From Thermoactinomyces sp. DSM 45891 (GTDB taxonomy: Bacteria > Bacillota > Bacilli > Thermoactinomycetales > Thermoactinomycetaceae), in contig NZ_FPJZ01000010.1 of the NCBI RefSeq assembly GCF_900119485.1, positions 32,741 through 96,740 of the forward strand: a DNA stretch of 64,000 nucleotides. Direction: 5' to 3'. Each line of letters begins with the position of its first letter. Position 1 is the first letter of the stretch. Shown here piece after piece: positions 45,669-54,959 of the stretch. The translations under genes and the position numbers were made by a program. The notes beneath the pieces are model-generated. The model saw nothing but the letters and a program-made list of their open reading frames with translations. It was not told where the DNA came from and did not search any database.

Positions 45669-47393
45669 ATGAAAATGATTCGGCAGTTATCAATTCGTCA
45701 CTTTGCCATCATCGAAGAATTACATATTGATTTCTCTCATGGCTTTCATGCGTTAACAGGAGAGACTGGCGCTGGAAAGTCCATCTTAATCGATGCTCTT
45801 GGATTAGTGGTGGGTGATCGGGCTTCTGCTGATTTTGTCCGTCATGGGCAGGAAAAAGCCGAGATTGAGGCTGTATTTGATTGTGAGCCGAATGAGCAAC
45901 TAACTTCTCTGTTTGAAGAGCAGGGGCTCGAGTTAGAAGAGGGTAGTGTATGGATCCGCCGAGAAGTGTTGGCGAATGGAAAAAGTAGTTGCCGCGTGAA
46001 TGGTAGGTTGGTTACGCTCGGGGTTCTCAAACAAATAGGCACTCATCTCATTGATATTCACGGTCAGCATGAATCCCAAAAATTAAATCAAATTGATATG
46101 CACCTTGATTGGATTGACCAATATGGAGGCCCTGAACTTCTTACTATACGGGCAGATTACCAAGAAAATTATGAAAACTATATTCAAATAGAGCGTAAGT
46201 TAGCAAAGTTAAATCAAGACGAACGAGAACTTGTCCAACGGATTGATCTATTAGAGTACCAATTAGAAGAGATCCGAGATACCCAGCTCATTCTAGGTGA
46301 AGATGAAGTGTTAGAAACAGAATGCCGGAAATTAGCGAATACAGAAAAATTAATGGCTCATGTAAATCACTCATATCAGTGTCTATATGGAGAGCAGCGA
46401 GGGCTAGATTTCCTTCATAAAGCGTCGTCTGAGCTCGCGAGTGTAGCAGATCTCGACCCGAAATTGCAAGAACTACAGGAGCAATTACTTAGCGTGACAG
46501 ATCACTTGGATGACATGATTCGAGATTTGAGCCATTATCAAGATACATTAGATTTCGACCCGAAGCGGTTAGCAGAAGCGCAAGAGAGAGCTCACCATAT
46601 CGGGCAACTAAAGCGTAAGTATGGAGAAACGATCCCAGATATAATGAAATATGAGGAATTGATTTCATCCGAGCTGTCAGAGCTATTGGATCGTGACATT
46701 CACAGGGATGACTTAGAGAAACATCGAGATCTGTACAAGGAACGTCTATTTATACTCGCTTCGCACATCACAAAGCTTCGAAAGAAGGCTGCACGTAACT
46801 TAGAAGTGGAAATGGAGCGTGAATTGGCAGACTTGCATATGGGATCAACTGTTTTTCGTGTTCATTTTAATGATGGAGATGGTTCACAGCAACGGCTTAC
46901 CCGTACAGGACAGGATGAAGTTGAATTTCAAATTGCTCCCAATGTTGGAGAACCGCTTCGTCCATTAGCTAAGATCGCTTCTGGCGGCGAGATGTCTCGT
47001 ATTATGCTGTCACTCACCTGTATCTTTGCCGATATCACACAAGTTGATACGCTGATTTTTGATGAAGTGGATACTGGAGTAAGCGGACGGGCTGCACAGG
47101 CCATCGCAGAGAAAATTGCCTATATTGCGGGACGTTGCCAGGTCCTATGCGTAACTCACTTACCTCAAGTCGCTTGTATGGCAGATTATCATTATGGTAT
47201 CTCCAAACAGAGCTCAGATTCTGTTATTCGAACAACAGTGGATCCTTTAGATCACTCTGCCCGTGTTTTAGAGCTAGCGAGAATGTTAGGTGGAGCTGAA
47301 GTTACAAATAAAACCAAAGACCATGCTACCGAGATGATTCGATTGGCAAATATGGTAAAAGAAAAGATAAAACAGATGGCTGGAAGCTTTTGA
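45669..47393 (+). CDS. recN: DNA repair protein RecN
   Basis: The 574-residue SMC-like ATPase gathers DNA ends in double-strand break repair. Walker A in LTGETGAGKSILIDAL near the N-terminus, a coiled coil in the middle, and near the C-terminus SGGEMSRIMLSL and LIFDEVDTGVSGRAAQAI (signature and Walker B). AGGAG precedes ATG 45669; ATG 45675 also fits. Confidence 0.97.
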   Translation: MKMIRQLSIRHFAIIEELHIDFSHGFHALTGETGAGKSILIDALGLVVGDRASADFVRHGQEKAEIEAVFDCEPNEQLTSLFEEQGLELEEGSVWIRREVLANGKSSCRVNGRLVTLGVLKQIGTHLIDIHGQHESQKLNQIDMHLDWIDQYGGPELLTIRADYQENYENYIQIERKLAKLNQDERELVQRIDLLEYQLEEIRDTQLILGEDEVLETECRKLANTEKLMAHVNHSYQCLYGEQRGLDFLHKASSELASVADLDPKLQELQEQLLSVTDHLDDMIRDLSHYQDTLDFDPKRLAEAQERAHHIGQLKRKYGETIPDIMKYEELISSELSELLDRDIHRDDLEKHRDLYKERLFILASHITKLRKKAARNLEVEMERELADLHMGSTVFRVHFNDGDGSQQRLTRTGQDEVEFQIAPNVGEPLRPLAKIASGGEMSRIMLSLTCIFADITQVDTLIFDEVDTGVSGRAAQAIAEKIAYIAGRCQVLCVTHLPQVACMADYHYGISKQSSDSVIRTTVDPLDHSARVLELARMLGGAEVTNKTKDHATEMIRLANMVKEKIKQMAGSF

Positions 47394-47500
47394 TTAACAT
47401 AAACAAAGTCCCTTAAGGTTACTTTAAACGTATGGTACAAGATGTAATTGTAATTGCTTGGGCTGGTGGTTTGGCAGGAGGCTCAGGAGAGTGATTCATC

Positions 47501-49666
47501 GTGCGTAAAGACAGACAACGAATCAAATGTTTGGGTGTTCTCCTGGTGCTTCTCCTCGTAATAGGAAGTACATCTTCTTTTTTTCAACAATATTTCTCCT
47601 TTCCTCGAAATCATAACTTAATTCAGGGAAGGGAAGATCTCGTATTTTTATCAATTCCGATTACAGCTACAGTAAGTCCCTCTACTCGAAGCGTTTTGCA
47701 TAGGGGTAGTAGGCTTTCTGTGCAGACGATGGCAGGGCTCCAAAAAAGCGGAGATGATGCTACAGAGCATTCAAAGCTACAGGTGATTCCTGGAGGGCAA
47801 TCCATTGGAGTAAAGCTAAAATCATCGGGGATCCTAGTTGTAGGGCATCACTTGGTTTCGACAAAAGAGGGTGACAAATCCCCTGGTGAACAGGCGGACA
47901 TTCACGTTGGGGACTACTTGGTTGAAATAAATGGTCAACAAGTGAGAAGTACGCAGGATGTAGCTAAGATTGTCAAAGATGCAGGAAATACTACGAAGTC
48001 ACTACAAATCGTGCTGAGACGTGATGACAAGCAATACAAAGTAGTTCTTCCATTAGCACTTGATGAGAAGGATCAACAGTACCGAATGGGTCTATTCATT
48101 CGTGATTCTGCCGCGGGTGTAGGGACGCTTACCTTTTATGATCCACAAAAGAAAGTGTATGGTGCACTCGGTCATGTCATTTCTGATTTGGATACAGGAC
48201 AACCGATTCAAGTTGGAGATGGGAAGATCGTTCACTCCAGTGTAACTTCGATACAAAAGGGTGCTTCTGGTAAGCCTGGAGAAAAGAGAGCGATTTTCTT
48301 TAACGAAGATCAGGTGCTAGGAAACATAAAAAGAAACACGCCTTTTGGCATCTTCGGGAGCATGGATGAGAAGTTGCAAAATCAAGGTGATCCGATTCCA
48401 GTCGGTTTTTCTGATGAAGTGAAGGAAGGTCCTGCGAAGATCTATACTGTTGTAGAAGGACAGAAGGTGGAGGAATTTGATATTCAAATTACTCATGCCA
48501 TTAAACAGAAATTTGCTACCACAAAAGGACTTATCATTAAAGTGACGGATCCTCGTCTCCTTGCCAAAACGGGGGGTATTGTTCAAGGAATGAGCGGAAG
48601 TCCGATTATTCAAGATGGAAAGCTAGTGGGGGCTGTTACTCATGTTTTTGTAAATGATCCAAGCTCTGGATATGGAACTTATATCGAATGGATGTTAAAA
48701 GATGCTGGAGCATTAGAAAATCAATCAGCGGAGACCTTAACAGGTAGCCGCTTTTTGTTTCATTATCAAAAAAATGGAAAAGTTAGGGAATTAAATATAA
48801 ATAGAAGGAATGATTTGGTAAGTTGTCGAAAATGTACTCTATCCAGTTATCGGGACAGGATCAACGAGGGGAGAAAGGTTATGAATCAAATACGAGTTGT
48901 ATTAGCAGATGATAATCGAGAATTTACTGAGCTTGTAAAGGAACATCTATCTTCACAACCTGATTTAGAAGTGGTGGGAGTAGCTTATAATGGCGGAGAG
49001 GTCATTGAAATTTTAAAAAAAGAGGTACCTGACGTACTTGTATTAGATATTATCATGCCTCACTTAGATGGATTAGGCGTATTAGAACAGATCCAAGAAT
49101 TACAACTTCAACCGATGCCAAAGATTATTATGTTAACTGCGTTTGGACAAGAAGAAGTGACTCAACGAGCAGTTTCATTAGGTGCTTCTTACTATATCCT
49201 AAAGCCATTTGATATGGACGTACTTACCGAGCGGATCAGGCAGATGAAAGGGATAAGTAGTGTCATCAGATCACGTACCAATACGATGGCTACTTCAGTA
49301 TCGCCTCGCTCTAATCATCTCGATGCTAGCATCACTAGTGTGATCCACGAAATTGGCGTACCAGCTCATATCAAAGGGTATCTCTATTTACGAGAAGCCA
49401 TTACAATGGTATATAATGAAGTCGATCTTTTGGGTGCGATTACGAAAACCTTATATCCCCGGATTGCAGAGAAGTTTAAAACAACTCCTAGCCGAGTAGA
49501 GCGCGCGATTCGCCACGCGATTGAAGTAGCATGGAGCAGAGGAAACATGGATTCGATCCGCACTTTGTTTGGCTATACCATCAATGTAAACAAAGCCAAG
49601 CCAACTAATAGTGAGTTTATCGCTATGGTTGCGGATAAATTACGAATTGAACATAAAGTGGGTTAA
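47501..49666 (+). CDS. spoIVB: SpoIVB peptidase, reading frame continuous with Spo0A
   Basis: Residues 1-405 are SpoIVB, the S55 peptidase that the forespore secretes to trigger pro-sigma-K processing. One N-terminal TM anchor (about 11-28), a PDZ domain (about 105-190; GEQADIHVGDYLVEINGQQV), and the catalytic domain with His in GALGHVISD and Ser in GMSGSPIIQDGKL. SpoIVB homologs end soon after GYGxxIEWML; here no stop occurs. The frame runs through 55 linker-like residues (406-460) into Spo0A (461-721). GTG 47501 with AGGAG upstream. Whether a 721-residue fusion is made is unknown; Spo0A has its own start (next entry). Confidence 0.9.
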   Translation: MRKDRQRIKCLGVLLVLLLVIGSTSSFFQQYFSFPRNHNLIQGREDLVFLSIPITATVSPSTRSVLHRGSRLSVQTMAGLQKSGDDATEHSKLQVIPGGQSIGVKLKSSGILVVGHHLVSTKEGDKSPGEQADIHVGDYLVEINGQQVRSTQDVAKIVKDAGNTTKSLQIVLRRDDKQYKVVLPLALDEKDQQYRMGLFIRDSAAGVGTLTFYDPQKKVYGALGHVISDLDTGQPIQVGDGKIVHSSVTSIQKGASGKPGEKRAIFFNEDQVLGNIKRNTPFGIFGSMDEKLQNQGDPIPVGFSDEVKEGPAKIYTVVEGQKVEEFDIQITHAIKQKFATTKGLIIKVTDPRLLAKTGGIVQGMSGSPIIQDGKLVGAVTHVFVNDPSSGYGTYIEWMLKDAGALENQSAETLTGSRFLFHYQKNGKVRELNINRRNDLVSCRKCTLSSYRDRINEGRKVMNQIRVVLADDNREFTELVKEHLSSQPDLEVVGVAYNGGEVIEILKKEVPDVLVLDIIMPHLDGLGVLEQIQELQLQPMPKIIMLTAFGQEEVTQRAVSLGASYYILKPFDMDVLTERIRQMKGISSVIRSRTNTMATSVSPRSNHLDASITSVIHEIGVPAHIKGYLYLREAITMVYNEVDLLGAITKTLYPRIAEKFKTTPSRVERAIRHAIEVAWSRGNMDSIRTLFGYTINVNKAKPTNSEFIAMVADKLRIEHKVG
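48785..48832 (+). promoter_or_regulatory. 0A box and weak sigma-H-like promoter before spo0A
   Basis: TTGTCGAAAA at 48823-48832 holds a perfect 0A box core (TGTCGAA). Upstream, AGGGAATT (48785-48792) and GAAT (48808-48811) resemble a sigma-H -35/-10 pair with spacing about 15 and mismatches. They sit inside the continuous spoIVB-spo0A frame, where the normal intergenic promoter of spo0A would be. This argues that spo0A keeps independent, autoregulated transcription. Confidence 0.6.
48881..49666 (+). CDS. spo0A: sporulation master regulator Spo0A
   Basis: This 261-residue start within the longer frame is marked by GAGGGGAGAAAGG before ATG 48881. The receiver domain shows VVLADDNREF and the phospho-Asp in VLVLDIIMPHLDGLGVLE; TAFGQ and the LKPF Lys follow. 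The C-terminal DNA-binding domain has VIHEIGVPAHIKGYLYLREAI, TPSRVERAIRHAIEVAWSRG and FGYTINVNKAKPTNSEFIAM. It commits cells to sporulation and binds 0A boxes. Length fits (267 in B. subtilis). Confidence 0.96.
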   Translation: MNQIRVVLADDNREFTELVKEHLSSQPDLEVVGVAYNGGEVIEILKKEVPDVLVLDIIMPHLDGLGVLEQIQELQLQPMPKIIMLTAFGQEEVTQRAVSLGASYYILKPFDMDVLTERIRQMKGISSVIRSRTNTMATSVSPRSNHLDASITSVIHEIGVPAHIKGYLYLREAITMVYNEVDLLGAITKTLYPRIAEKFKTTPSRVERAIRHAIEVAWSRGNMDSIRTLFGYTINVNKAKPTNSEFIAMVADKLRIEHKVG

Positions 49667-49696
49667 GTCGAAAGTCGATCTGATTGTCCAACTTTC

Positions 49697-49741
49697 AAAC
49701 ACACTTGCATCCAAGGTGATTGGGTTCAAGTGTGTTTTTGG
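49697..49741 (+). terminator. terminator after spo0A
   Basis: AAACACACTTG (49697-49707) pairs with CAAGTGTGTTT (49727-49737), followed by a short T run. Confidence 0.85.
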
Positions 49742-49762
49742 TTTGCATAAGGAGGTATAGTT

Positions 49763-50167
49763 TTGATCTATACAAGTGAAAAGCATGAGCGTGATTTTAT
49801 TGAAAAAAGGCTTGGTGAATATAATCAGTTGCATGTCCCTATTACGGCGTCTCCCATAGGATTTCACATGAAGGACTCCGTTGGAAGTGTTATAGGAGGG
49901 ATCAATGGGATTGTCTATTGGAAGGAACGCTGTTTGTTTATTACTGTGTGTTGGATTGATGAAAAAGGTAGAGGGGATGGATGGGGTTCAAGATTATTAC
50001 GTCACATAGAAGACAATGCCAGGGAAAAGGGTTGTAAAATGGCTCATCTAGACACATTTGATTTTCAAGCGAAAGGTTTTTATCTGAAAAATGGATATGA
50101 GATTTTTGGGGTCCTAGATTATCCAGATCAGCATACACGTTATTATCTAAAAAAACAGCTTATGTAA
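49763..50167 (+). CDS. GNAT family N-acetyltransferase
   Basis: The 134-residue protein has the GNAT core: VGSVIGGINGIVYWKERCLF, VCWIDEKGRGDGWGSRLL (R/QxxGxG/A-like acetyl-CoA loop, here GRGDGWG), and the late AKGFYLKNGYEIFG. TTG start with AAGGAGG 7 bp upstream. Substrate unknown. A single gene between spo0A and the thi operon. Confidence 0.88.
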   Translation: MIYTSEKHERDFIEKRLGEYNQLHVPITASPIGFHMKDSVGSVIGGINGIVYWKERCLFITVCWIDEKGRGDGWGSRLLRHIEDNAREKGCKMAHLDTFDFQAKGFYLKNGYEIFGVLDYPDQHTRYYLKKQLM

Positions 50168-50211
50168 TCTATTAATAATACATAGTATAGAAAATACATA
50201 AATTAAATGTA

Positions 50212-50240
50212 TTGCCAACGTAAATAGAGTATGATACATT
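50212..50240 (+). promoter_or_regulatory. putative sigma-A promoter of the thi operon
   Basis: TTGCCA (50212-50217) and TACATT (50235-50240) are 17 bp apart, about 25 bp upstream of the TPP aptamer. Plausible from spacing; the -10 is imperfect. Confidence 0.5.
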
Positions 50241-50265
50241 CAAAACAACAACTTTATACGATCAA

Positions 50266-50355
50266 ATGGGAGCCTGGAGATAGCCAAGCTGAGAGGGTGG
50301 AGAACTCTGCCACCGACCAATAACCTGATCTGGATAATGCCAGCGTAGGGATGGA
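50266..50355 (+). ncRNA. TPP riboswitch (THI element)
   Basis: The aptamer contains GGGAGCC...GCTGAGAGGGTGG, then the hallmark AACCTGATCTGGATAATGCC followed by AGCGTAGGGA. It binds thiamine pyrophosphate. A terminator at 50423 before thiC shows that control is by transcription termination: with TPP bound the thi genes are off. Confidence 0.96.
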
Positions 50356-50422
50356 CAAGATTCGCTTTTACTTTTTAGCGAAACTTTTCTGATCTTGTAG
50401 ACTTCTAATACTCGAAATTAGA

Positions 50423-50455
50423 AAGTCGTGCGCTACTGGCGTGCGGCTTTTTTTA
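50423..50455 (+). terminator. riboswitch-controlled terminator
   Basis: AAGTCGTGCGC pairs with GCGTGCGGCTT (three G-T pairs) and is followed by seven T. It lies between the TPP aptamer and thiC and is the expression platform. Confidence 0.85.
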
Positions 50456-50524
50456 TGCCTATTGAATTAGATTTCTGGGCTCTAGCTTGCGTATATGAGT
50501 TGATTTGGATGGAGGAGAGGAGAA

Positions 50525-52276
50525 ATGGACGTGAATGCATACCCATTTCCAGCTAGTACGAAAGTTTATCTGCAAGGATCTAGGCCGGACCTTCGTGTTC
50601 CGATGCGCCAGATCGCACTTTCACCTACTAACGATTGGCGAGGTGAAACGGAGAATGAGCCTGTTCAAGTGTATGATACCAGCGGCCCGTATACAGATCC
50701 AAAAGTATTGATTGATATTAACAAAGGCTTATTTCCACTTAGGCTCAACTGGATTTTAGAACGTAATGATGTCGAAGAATATGAAGGACGCGAAATACTC
50801 CCGATCGACAATGGTTATCGTTCTGAAGAAAAAGTAAATCAAGCTATTTTTCCCTCTAATCATATCCAGCCATTACGTGCCAAACCAGGCCGAAATGTAA
50901 CACAGATGCATTATGCTAGACAAGGAATCATTACGCCTGAGATGGAGTTTATCGCGATACGTGAAAAAATGAATCCGGAGTTTGTAAGGGAAGAAGTAGC
51001 AACCGGACGAGCTATTATTCCGGCTAATATCAATCATCCTGAGCTAGAACCCATGATTATCGGAAAAAACTTCCACGTTAAGATTAATGCCAATATTGGG
51101 AACTCTGCAGTTAGCTCTTCTATCGAAGAAGAAGTCGAGAAAATGACATGGGCTACACATTGGGGAGCAGATACGATTATGGATCTGTCTACTGGGAAGA
51201 ACATTCATACCACTCGTGAATGGATCATTCGAAATTCGCCCGTACCTGTAGGCACGGTTCCCATCTATCAAGCACTTGAGAAAGTGAACGGAAAGCCCGA
51301 AGACCTCACTTGGGAAGTTTATCGGGATACATTGATTGAGCAGGCAGAGCAAGGTGTGGATTATTTCACCATTCATGCAGGGGTAAAGATTGCGTATATC
51401 CCCCTCACTGCGAAGCGAGTGACAGGAATCGTTTCTCGTGGCGGATCGATCATGGCAGCATGGTGCCTAGCTCATCATCAGGAGAGCTTCCTCTATACCC
51501 ATTTCCGTGAAATCTGTGAGATCCTAAAAGAGTACGATATATCGATTTCGCTTGGGGACGGACTTCGCCCCGGTTCGATCGCAGATGCGAATGACGAAGC
51601 TCAATTTGCTGAATTAGATACGCTTGGAGAATTAACTAAGATTGCTTGGGAATACGATGTGCAAGTGCTGATTGAAGGCCCAGGTCATGTTCCGATGCAT
51701 AAGATCAAAGAAAATGTAGATATACAGCAGGAAGTTTGTCAGGAAGCACCATTTTATACACTAGGACCTCTTACGACCGATATTGCACCTGGATATGACC
51801 ATATTACTTCGGCGATCGGTGCTGCGATGATTGGATGGTTTGGCACAGCCATGCTTTGCTACGTAACACCGAAGGAGCATTTGGGATTACCTAATAAAAA
51901 TGATGTGAAGGAAGGGGTTATCGCTTATAAGATTGCGGCCCACGCTGCCGATCTAGCAAAAGGGCATCCTGGAGCACAAGTAAGAGATGATGCATTATCC
52001 AAAGCTCGATTTGAGTTCCGTTGGGTAGATCAATTTAATCTTTCGTTAGACCCAGAGCGAGCTCATCAATTCCACGATGAGACGTTACCTGCCGAACCAG
52101 CGAAAACGGCCCATTTCTGTTCGATGTGTGGTCCGAAGTTTTGTAGCATGAGAATTACACAAGATATTAGGCAGTATGCAGAGCAGAAGGGACTCAGTTT
52201 AGAGGATGCGATGCAAGAAGGTATGAAAGAAAAAGCAGAGGATTTCCAAGAGAGTGGCGGCAAAATTTACAGTTAA
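50525..52276 (+). CDS. thiC: phosphomethylpyrimidine synthase ThiC
   Basis: The 583-residue radical-SAM enzyme makes HMP phosphate from AIR. NANIGNSAVSSSIEEEVEKM, RGGSIMAAWCLAHHQESFLY, DGLRPGSIADANDEAQFAEL and GPGHVPMHKIKENV are family blocks. The cluster Cys motif CSMCGPKFCSM (CxxCxxxxC) is near the C-terminus. First gene behind the TPP riboswitch; GGAGAGG upstream. Confidence 0.97.
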   Translation: MDVNAYPFPASTKVYLQGSRPDLRVPMRQIALSPTNDWRGETENEPVQVYDTSGPYTDPKVLIDINKGLFPLRLNWILERNDVEEYEGREILPIDNGYRSEEKVNQAIFPSNHIQPLRAKPGRNVTQMHYARQGIITPEMEFIAIREKMNPEFVREEVATGRAIIPANINHPELEPMIIGKNFHVKINANIGNSAVSSSIEEEVEKMTWATHWGADTIMDLSTGKNIHTTREWIIRNSPVPVGTVPIYQALEKVNGKPEDLTWEVYRDTLIEQAEQGVDYFTIHAGVKIAYIPLTAKRVTGIVSRGGSIMAAWCLAHHQESFLYTHFREICEILKEYDISISLGDGLRPGSIADANDEAQFAELDTLGELTKIAWEYDVQVLIEGPGHVPMHKIKENVDIQQEVCQEAPFYTLGPLTTDIAPGYDHITSAIGAAMIGWFGTAMLCYVTPKEHLGLPNKNDVKEGVIAYKIAAHAADLAKGHPGAQVRDDALSKARFEFRWVDQFNLSLDPERAHQFHDETLPAEPAKTAHFCSMCGPKFCSMRITQDIRQYAEQKGLSLEDAMQEGMKEKAEDFQESGGKIYS

Positions 52277-52296
52277 CAAGGTTAGGAGTGATCGGG

Positions 52297-52896
52297 ATGA
52301 GGTTGCATTTGATTACACCTGAGAACAGTTCATTTCAAACTTTGATTCAGGCTATACCGCCCATGCAAGATGCTTTTGATATGCTTCACTTGCGACTCCA
52401 TACTTTTTCTGATCAGAAACTACTTTCCCTTGTAAGGGAACTTCGAAATCAATCCTTTCCAGACGCTAAATTAATTCTTCACGACCGTCCGCATCTGGTT
52501 GCGGAACTCGGGCTTTCTCATGTGCAAATAGGCTTTCGAAGTCCGCGATTTGAAGTGGTGAAGAAACGTTATCCTTTTTTGAAAATTGGTGTCTCCGTAC
52601 ATTCAACCGTGGAGATGGAGCAGGCAAAAGAAGCAGATTTCTTCATGCTAGGCCACATTTATCAAACTGCTTCGAAGCCAGATAAACAGCCACTAGGCGA
52701 AGAAGAGACAGAGAAAATCATGAAAACCATCAATCAACCTGTCATCGCGATTGGCGGGATACAGCCTTCTCATATCGCTACCCTACATCAAATCGGCTTT
52801 CATGGATTTGCGGTAATGAGTGGAGTTCTAAATGCGGACAAGCCTGCCGAAGCAATCGCCTCTTATAATCGAGCAAGGAGGGAACTGGATGTATGA
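52297..52896 (+). CDS. tenI: thiazole tautomerase TenI
   Basis: The 199-residue TIM barrel looks like ThiE but belongs to TenI: it sits before thiO, and has IGVSVHS with the His needed for aromatisation of the thiazole. HDRPHLVAELGLSHVQIG and VIAIGGIQPSHIATL are shared family parts. ATG 52297 (AGGAG 9 bp upstream) is preferred to GTG 52288. It overlaps thiO by 8 bp. A ThiE function is less likely but possible. Confidence 0.85.
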   Translation: MRLHLITPENSSFQTLIQAIPPMQDAFDMLHLRLHTFSDQKLLSLVRELRNQSFPDAKLILHDRPHLVAELGLSHVQIGFRSPRFEVVKKRYPFLKIGVSVHSTVEMEQAKEADFFMLGHIYQTASKPDKQPLGEEETEKIMKTINQPVIAIGGIQPSHIATLHQIGFHGFAVMSGVLNADKPAEAIASYNRARRELDV

Positions 52897-54007
52897 TGTG
52901 ATTATCGTGGGTGGAGGGGTCATCGGAGCTTCGATTGCGTACCATCTGTCTCGATTTCAGAAACGAATCCTTGTGATCGAACGAGATAAAATCGGTTCCC
53001 ATGCTTCCTCCGCAGCTGCAGGCATGTTAGGTGCACAAGTGGAATTGAATCCAGATAATCCGCTGTTTCATCTAGCAACAGAGAGTCAGCTTCGTTTTGT
53101 GGATTTGGTTAGGCAGTTAGAGAATGTGACCTGCGAAAAGCTTTATTTAAATCAAAATGGCATAATTCGTCTCGCTCGTACAGAAGAAGAGTTGATGGAA
53201 TTAGCTAAACTTCATCAGGCTCAGGCGGCAATCGGACTTTCAAGCCAGTTTCTCACCTGTGATCAAATTTGTGATCGGGTTCGAGGGGTCTGCCCATCGG
53301 TAAAAGGTGGAATCTATGTTTCAGATGGGCAACTGGAAGCCTCGCGCCTCGCACCATCCTTGATGAAAGCAGCAGTGGGGCAAGGGGTAGAAGTTTATGA
53401 AGATACCACCGTTTTGTCGCTAGAAATTCATCAGCAAGAGATTCGAGGTGTCCATACGACGAATGGGAAGTATTTTGCTGAAACGGTAGTCTTAGCAGGA
53501 GGTGCTTGGACAAACGATCTATTGCCTGAGGATTATCATGTTCCACTCTATCCTGTAAAAGGAGACGCCTTTTCCCTTCGATTTCCTGGAATGAATCTGA
53601 CACATACCTTGTATACCCCCGATTGCTACATCGTTCCTAAAACAGGAGATCGTTTGCTAGTAGGCGCAACTGAATCCCCCTATGAATGGGAGTCTAATGT
53701 GAAGATAGAAGGGTTATTTCAACTCTTCTTAAAAGCAGCTAAGATGTACCCGACAGTTCTGGATGGGGAGCTTGAGAAGACTTGGTCAGGAATCCGGCCG
53801 CAAACAAAAGATGGCCTGCCTTATCTAGGCTTGGCCCTTGACCTCCCTGGGCTCATTTATGCTACCGGACACTATCGAAATGGAATTTTACTTAGTGCCA
53901 TCACGGGTGAAATCGTAACCGACCTTATTGTGCATGGGAAGAGTTCATTTGACTTACAGCCATTTTCACCAGAGAGATGGAGGCAGAAACATGCTATATT
54001 TGAATGA
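52889..54007 (+). CDS. thiO: glycine oxidase ThiO
   Basis: The 372-residue FAD enzyme oxidises glycine to iminoglyoxylate for the thiazole ring. FAD motif YDVIIVGGGVIGASIAYHLS at the start, SAAAGMLGAQVE, YPVKGDAFSLRF, and GIRPQTKDGLPYLG with TGHYRNGILLS near the end. ATG 52889 follows AAGGAGGG; it overlaps tenI by 8 bp and thiS by 17 bp. Confidence 0.95.
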   Translation: MYDVIIVGGGVIGASIAYHLSRFQKRILVIERDKIGSHASSAAAGMLGAQVELNPDNPLFHLATESQLRFVDLVRQLENVTCEKLYLNQNGIIRLARTEEELMELAKLHQAQAAIGLSSQFLTCDQICDRVRGVCPSVKGGIYVSDGQLEASRLAPSLMKAAVGQGVEVYEDTTVLSLEIHQQEIRGVHTTNGKYFAETVVLAGGAWTNDLLPEDYHVPLYPVKGDAFSLRFPGMNLTHTLYTPDCYIVPKTGDRLLVGATESPYEWESNVKIEGLFQLFLKAAKMYPTVLDGELEKTWSGIRPQTKDGLPYLGLALDLPGLIYATGHYRNGILLSAITGEIVTDLIVHGKSSFDLQPFSPERWRQKHAIFE

Positions 54008-54191
54008 TTATTTGCGAGAATTTACTCCGATGCCAGAAACAATTGAACAGCTTCTCATCCAGCTAAGCCTAGAAAAAAAGCGACTCATCATTGAGCATAA
54101 TGGCACGGTTATTTTACCTGATCAATACGATGCTACTTTACTTACAGATCGAGACCGGATTGAAATCATTCATTTTGTGGGAGGTGGCTAA
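53991..54191 (+). CDS. thiS: sulfur carrier protein ThiS
   Basis: The 66-residue ubiquitin-like protein ends in FVGGG, giving the C-terminal Gly-Gly(-Gly) that becomes the thiocarboxylate. LLIQLSLEKKRLIIEHNGTV and DRDRIEIIHFVGGG match. ATG 53991 after ATGGAGG; overlaps thiO by 17 bp. It delivers sulfur to ThiG. Confidence 0.94.
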   Translation: MLYLNDYLREFTPMPETIEQLLIQLSLEKKRLIIEHNGTVILPDQYDATLLTDRDRIEIIHFVGGG

Positions 54192-54194
54192 AGC

Positions 54195-54959
54195 ATGTTA
54201 CAAATCGGACCTTATGCCTTTCAATCTCGCTTATTACTGGGGACAGGTAAATTTCCGGATGCAAGGACACAAAACCAAGCAATTGAGATATCCGAATCGG
54301 AAATATTAACCTTTGCTGTTCGTAAATTGCCTTTAGATAATCCAGATATGCCTAACTTCTTGGAAGCTATTGATTTAGAGAGATTTCATTTGCTTCCGAA
54401 TACCGCTGGGGCCAAAACAGCGGAAGAAGCGGTCCGAATCGCTAGATTGGCCCATCAATCGGGATTATGTCATATGATTAAAGTAGAAGTGATTGGCGAC
54501 GATCGTACTCTGCTGCCCGATCCGATTGAAACCTTGCGTGCCTGCGAACAATTATTGGAAGATGGGATGATTGTGTTACCATACACTTCCGATGATGTGA
54601 TACTAGCTCGCAGACTTCAAGAACTCGGGGTACATGCAATTATGCCAGCTGGAAGTCCGATTGGTTCTGGAATGGGGCTACTTAATCCGCTTCATCTTTC
54701 CTTTATTATCGAACAGGCTACTGTTCCTGTTATTATCGATGCGGGGATCGGTAGTCCAGCAGATGCTACGTTAGCGATGGAGCTAGGAGCAGATGGAGTA
54801 TTATTAAACACAGCAGTATCAGGTGCACAAGATCCTGTTAAGATGGCACTTGCCATGAAATATGCAGTTATGTCTGGCAGACTTGGCTATGAGGCAGGAA
54901 GAATCCCTAAGCGCCCTTATGCAACAGCAAGTAGTCCTGAGTGGGGCGTCCCTGTATGA
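54195..54959 (+). CDS. thiG: thiazole synthase ThiG
   Basis: The 254-residue barrel enzyme builds thiazole phosphate from DXP (made by the dxs product), ThiS-COSH and iminoglyoxylate. FQSRLLLGTGKF, NTAGAKTAEEAVRIARLA, the Schiff-base Lys in MIKVEVIGD, PAGSPIGSGMG and IDAGIGSPADATLAMELGAD are typical. Its TGA overlaps the thiF ATG. Confidence 0.96.
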   Translation: MLQIGPYAFQSRLLLGTGKFPDARTQNQAIEISESEILTFAVRKLPLDNPDMPNFLEAIDLERFHLLPNTAGAKTAEEAVRIARLAHQSGLCHMIKVEVIGDDRTLLPDPIETLRACEQLLEDGMIVLPYTSDDVILARRLQELGVHAIMPAGSPIGSGMGLLNPLHLSFIIEQATVPVIIDAGIGSPADATLAMELGADGVLLNTAVSGAQDPVKMALAMKYAVMSGRLGYEAGRIPKRPYATASSPEWGVPV

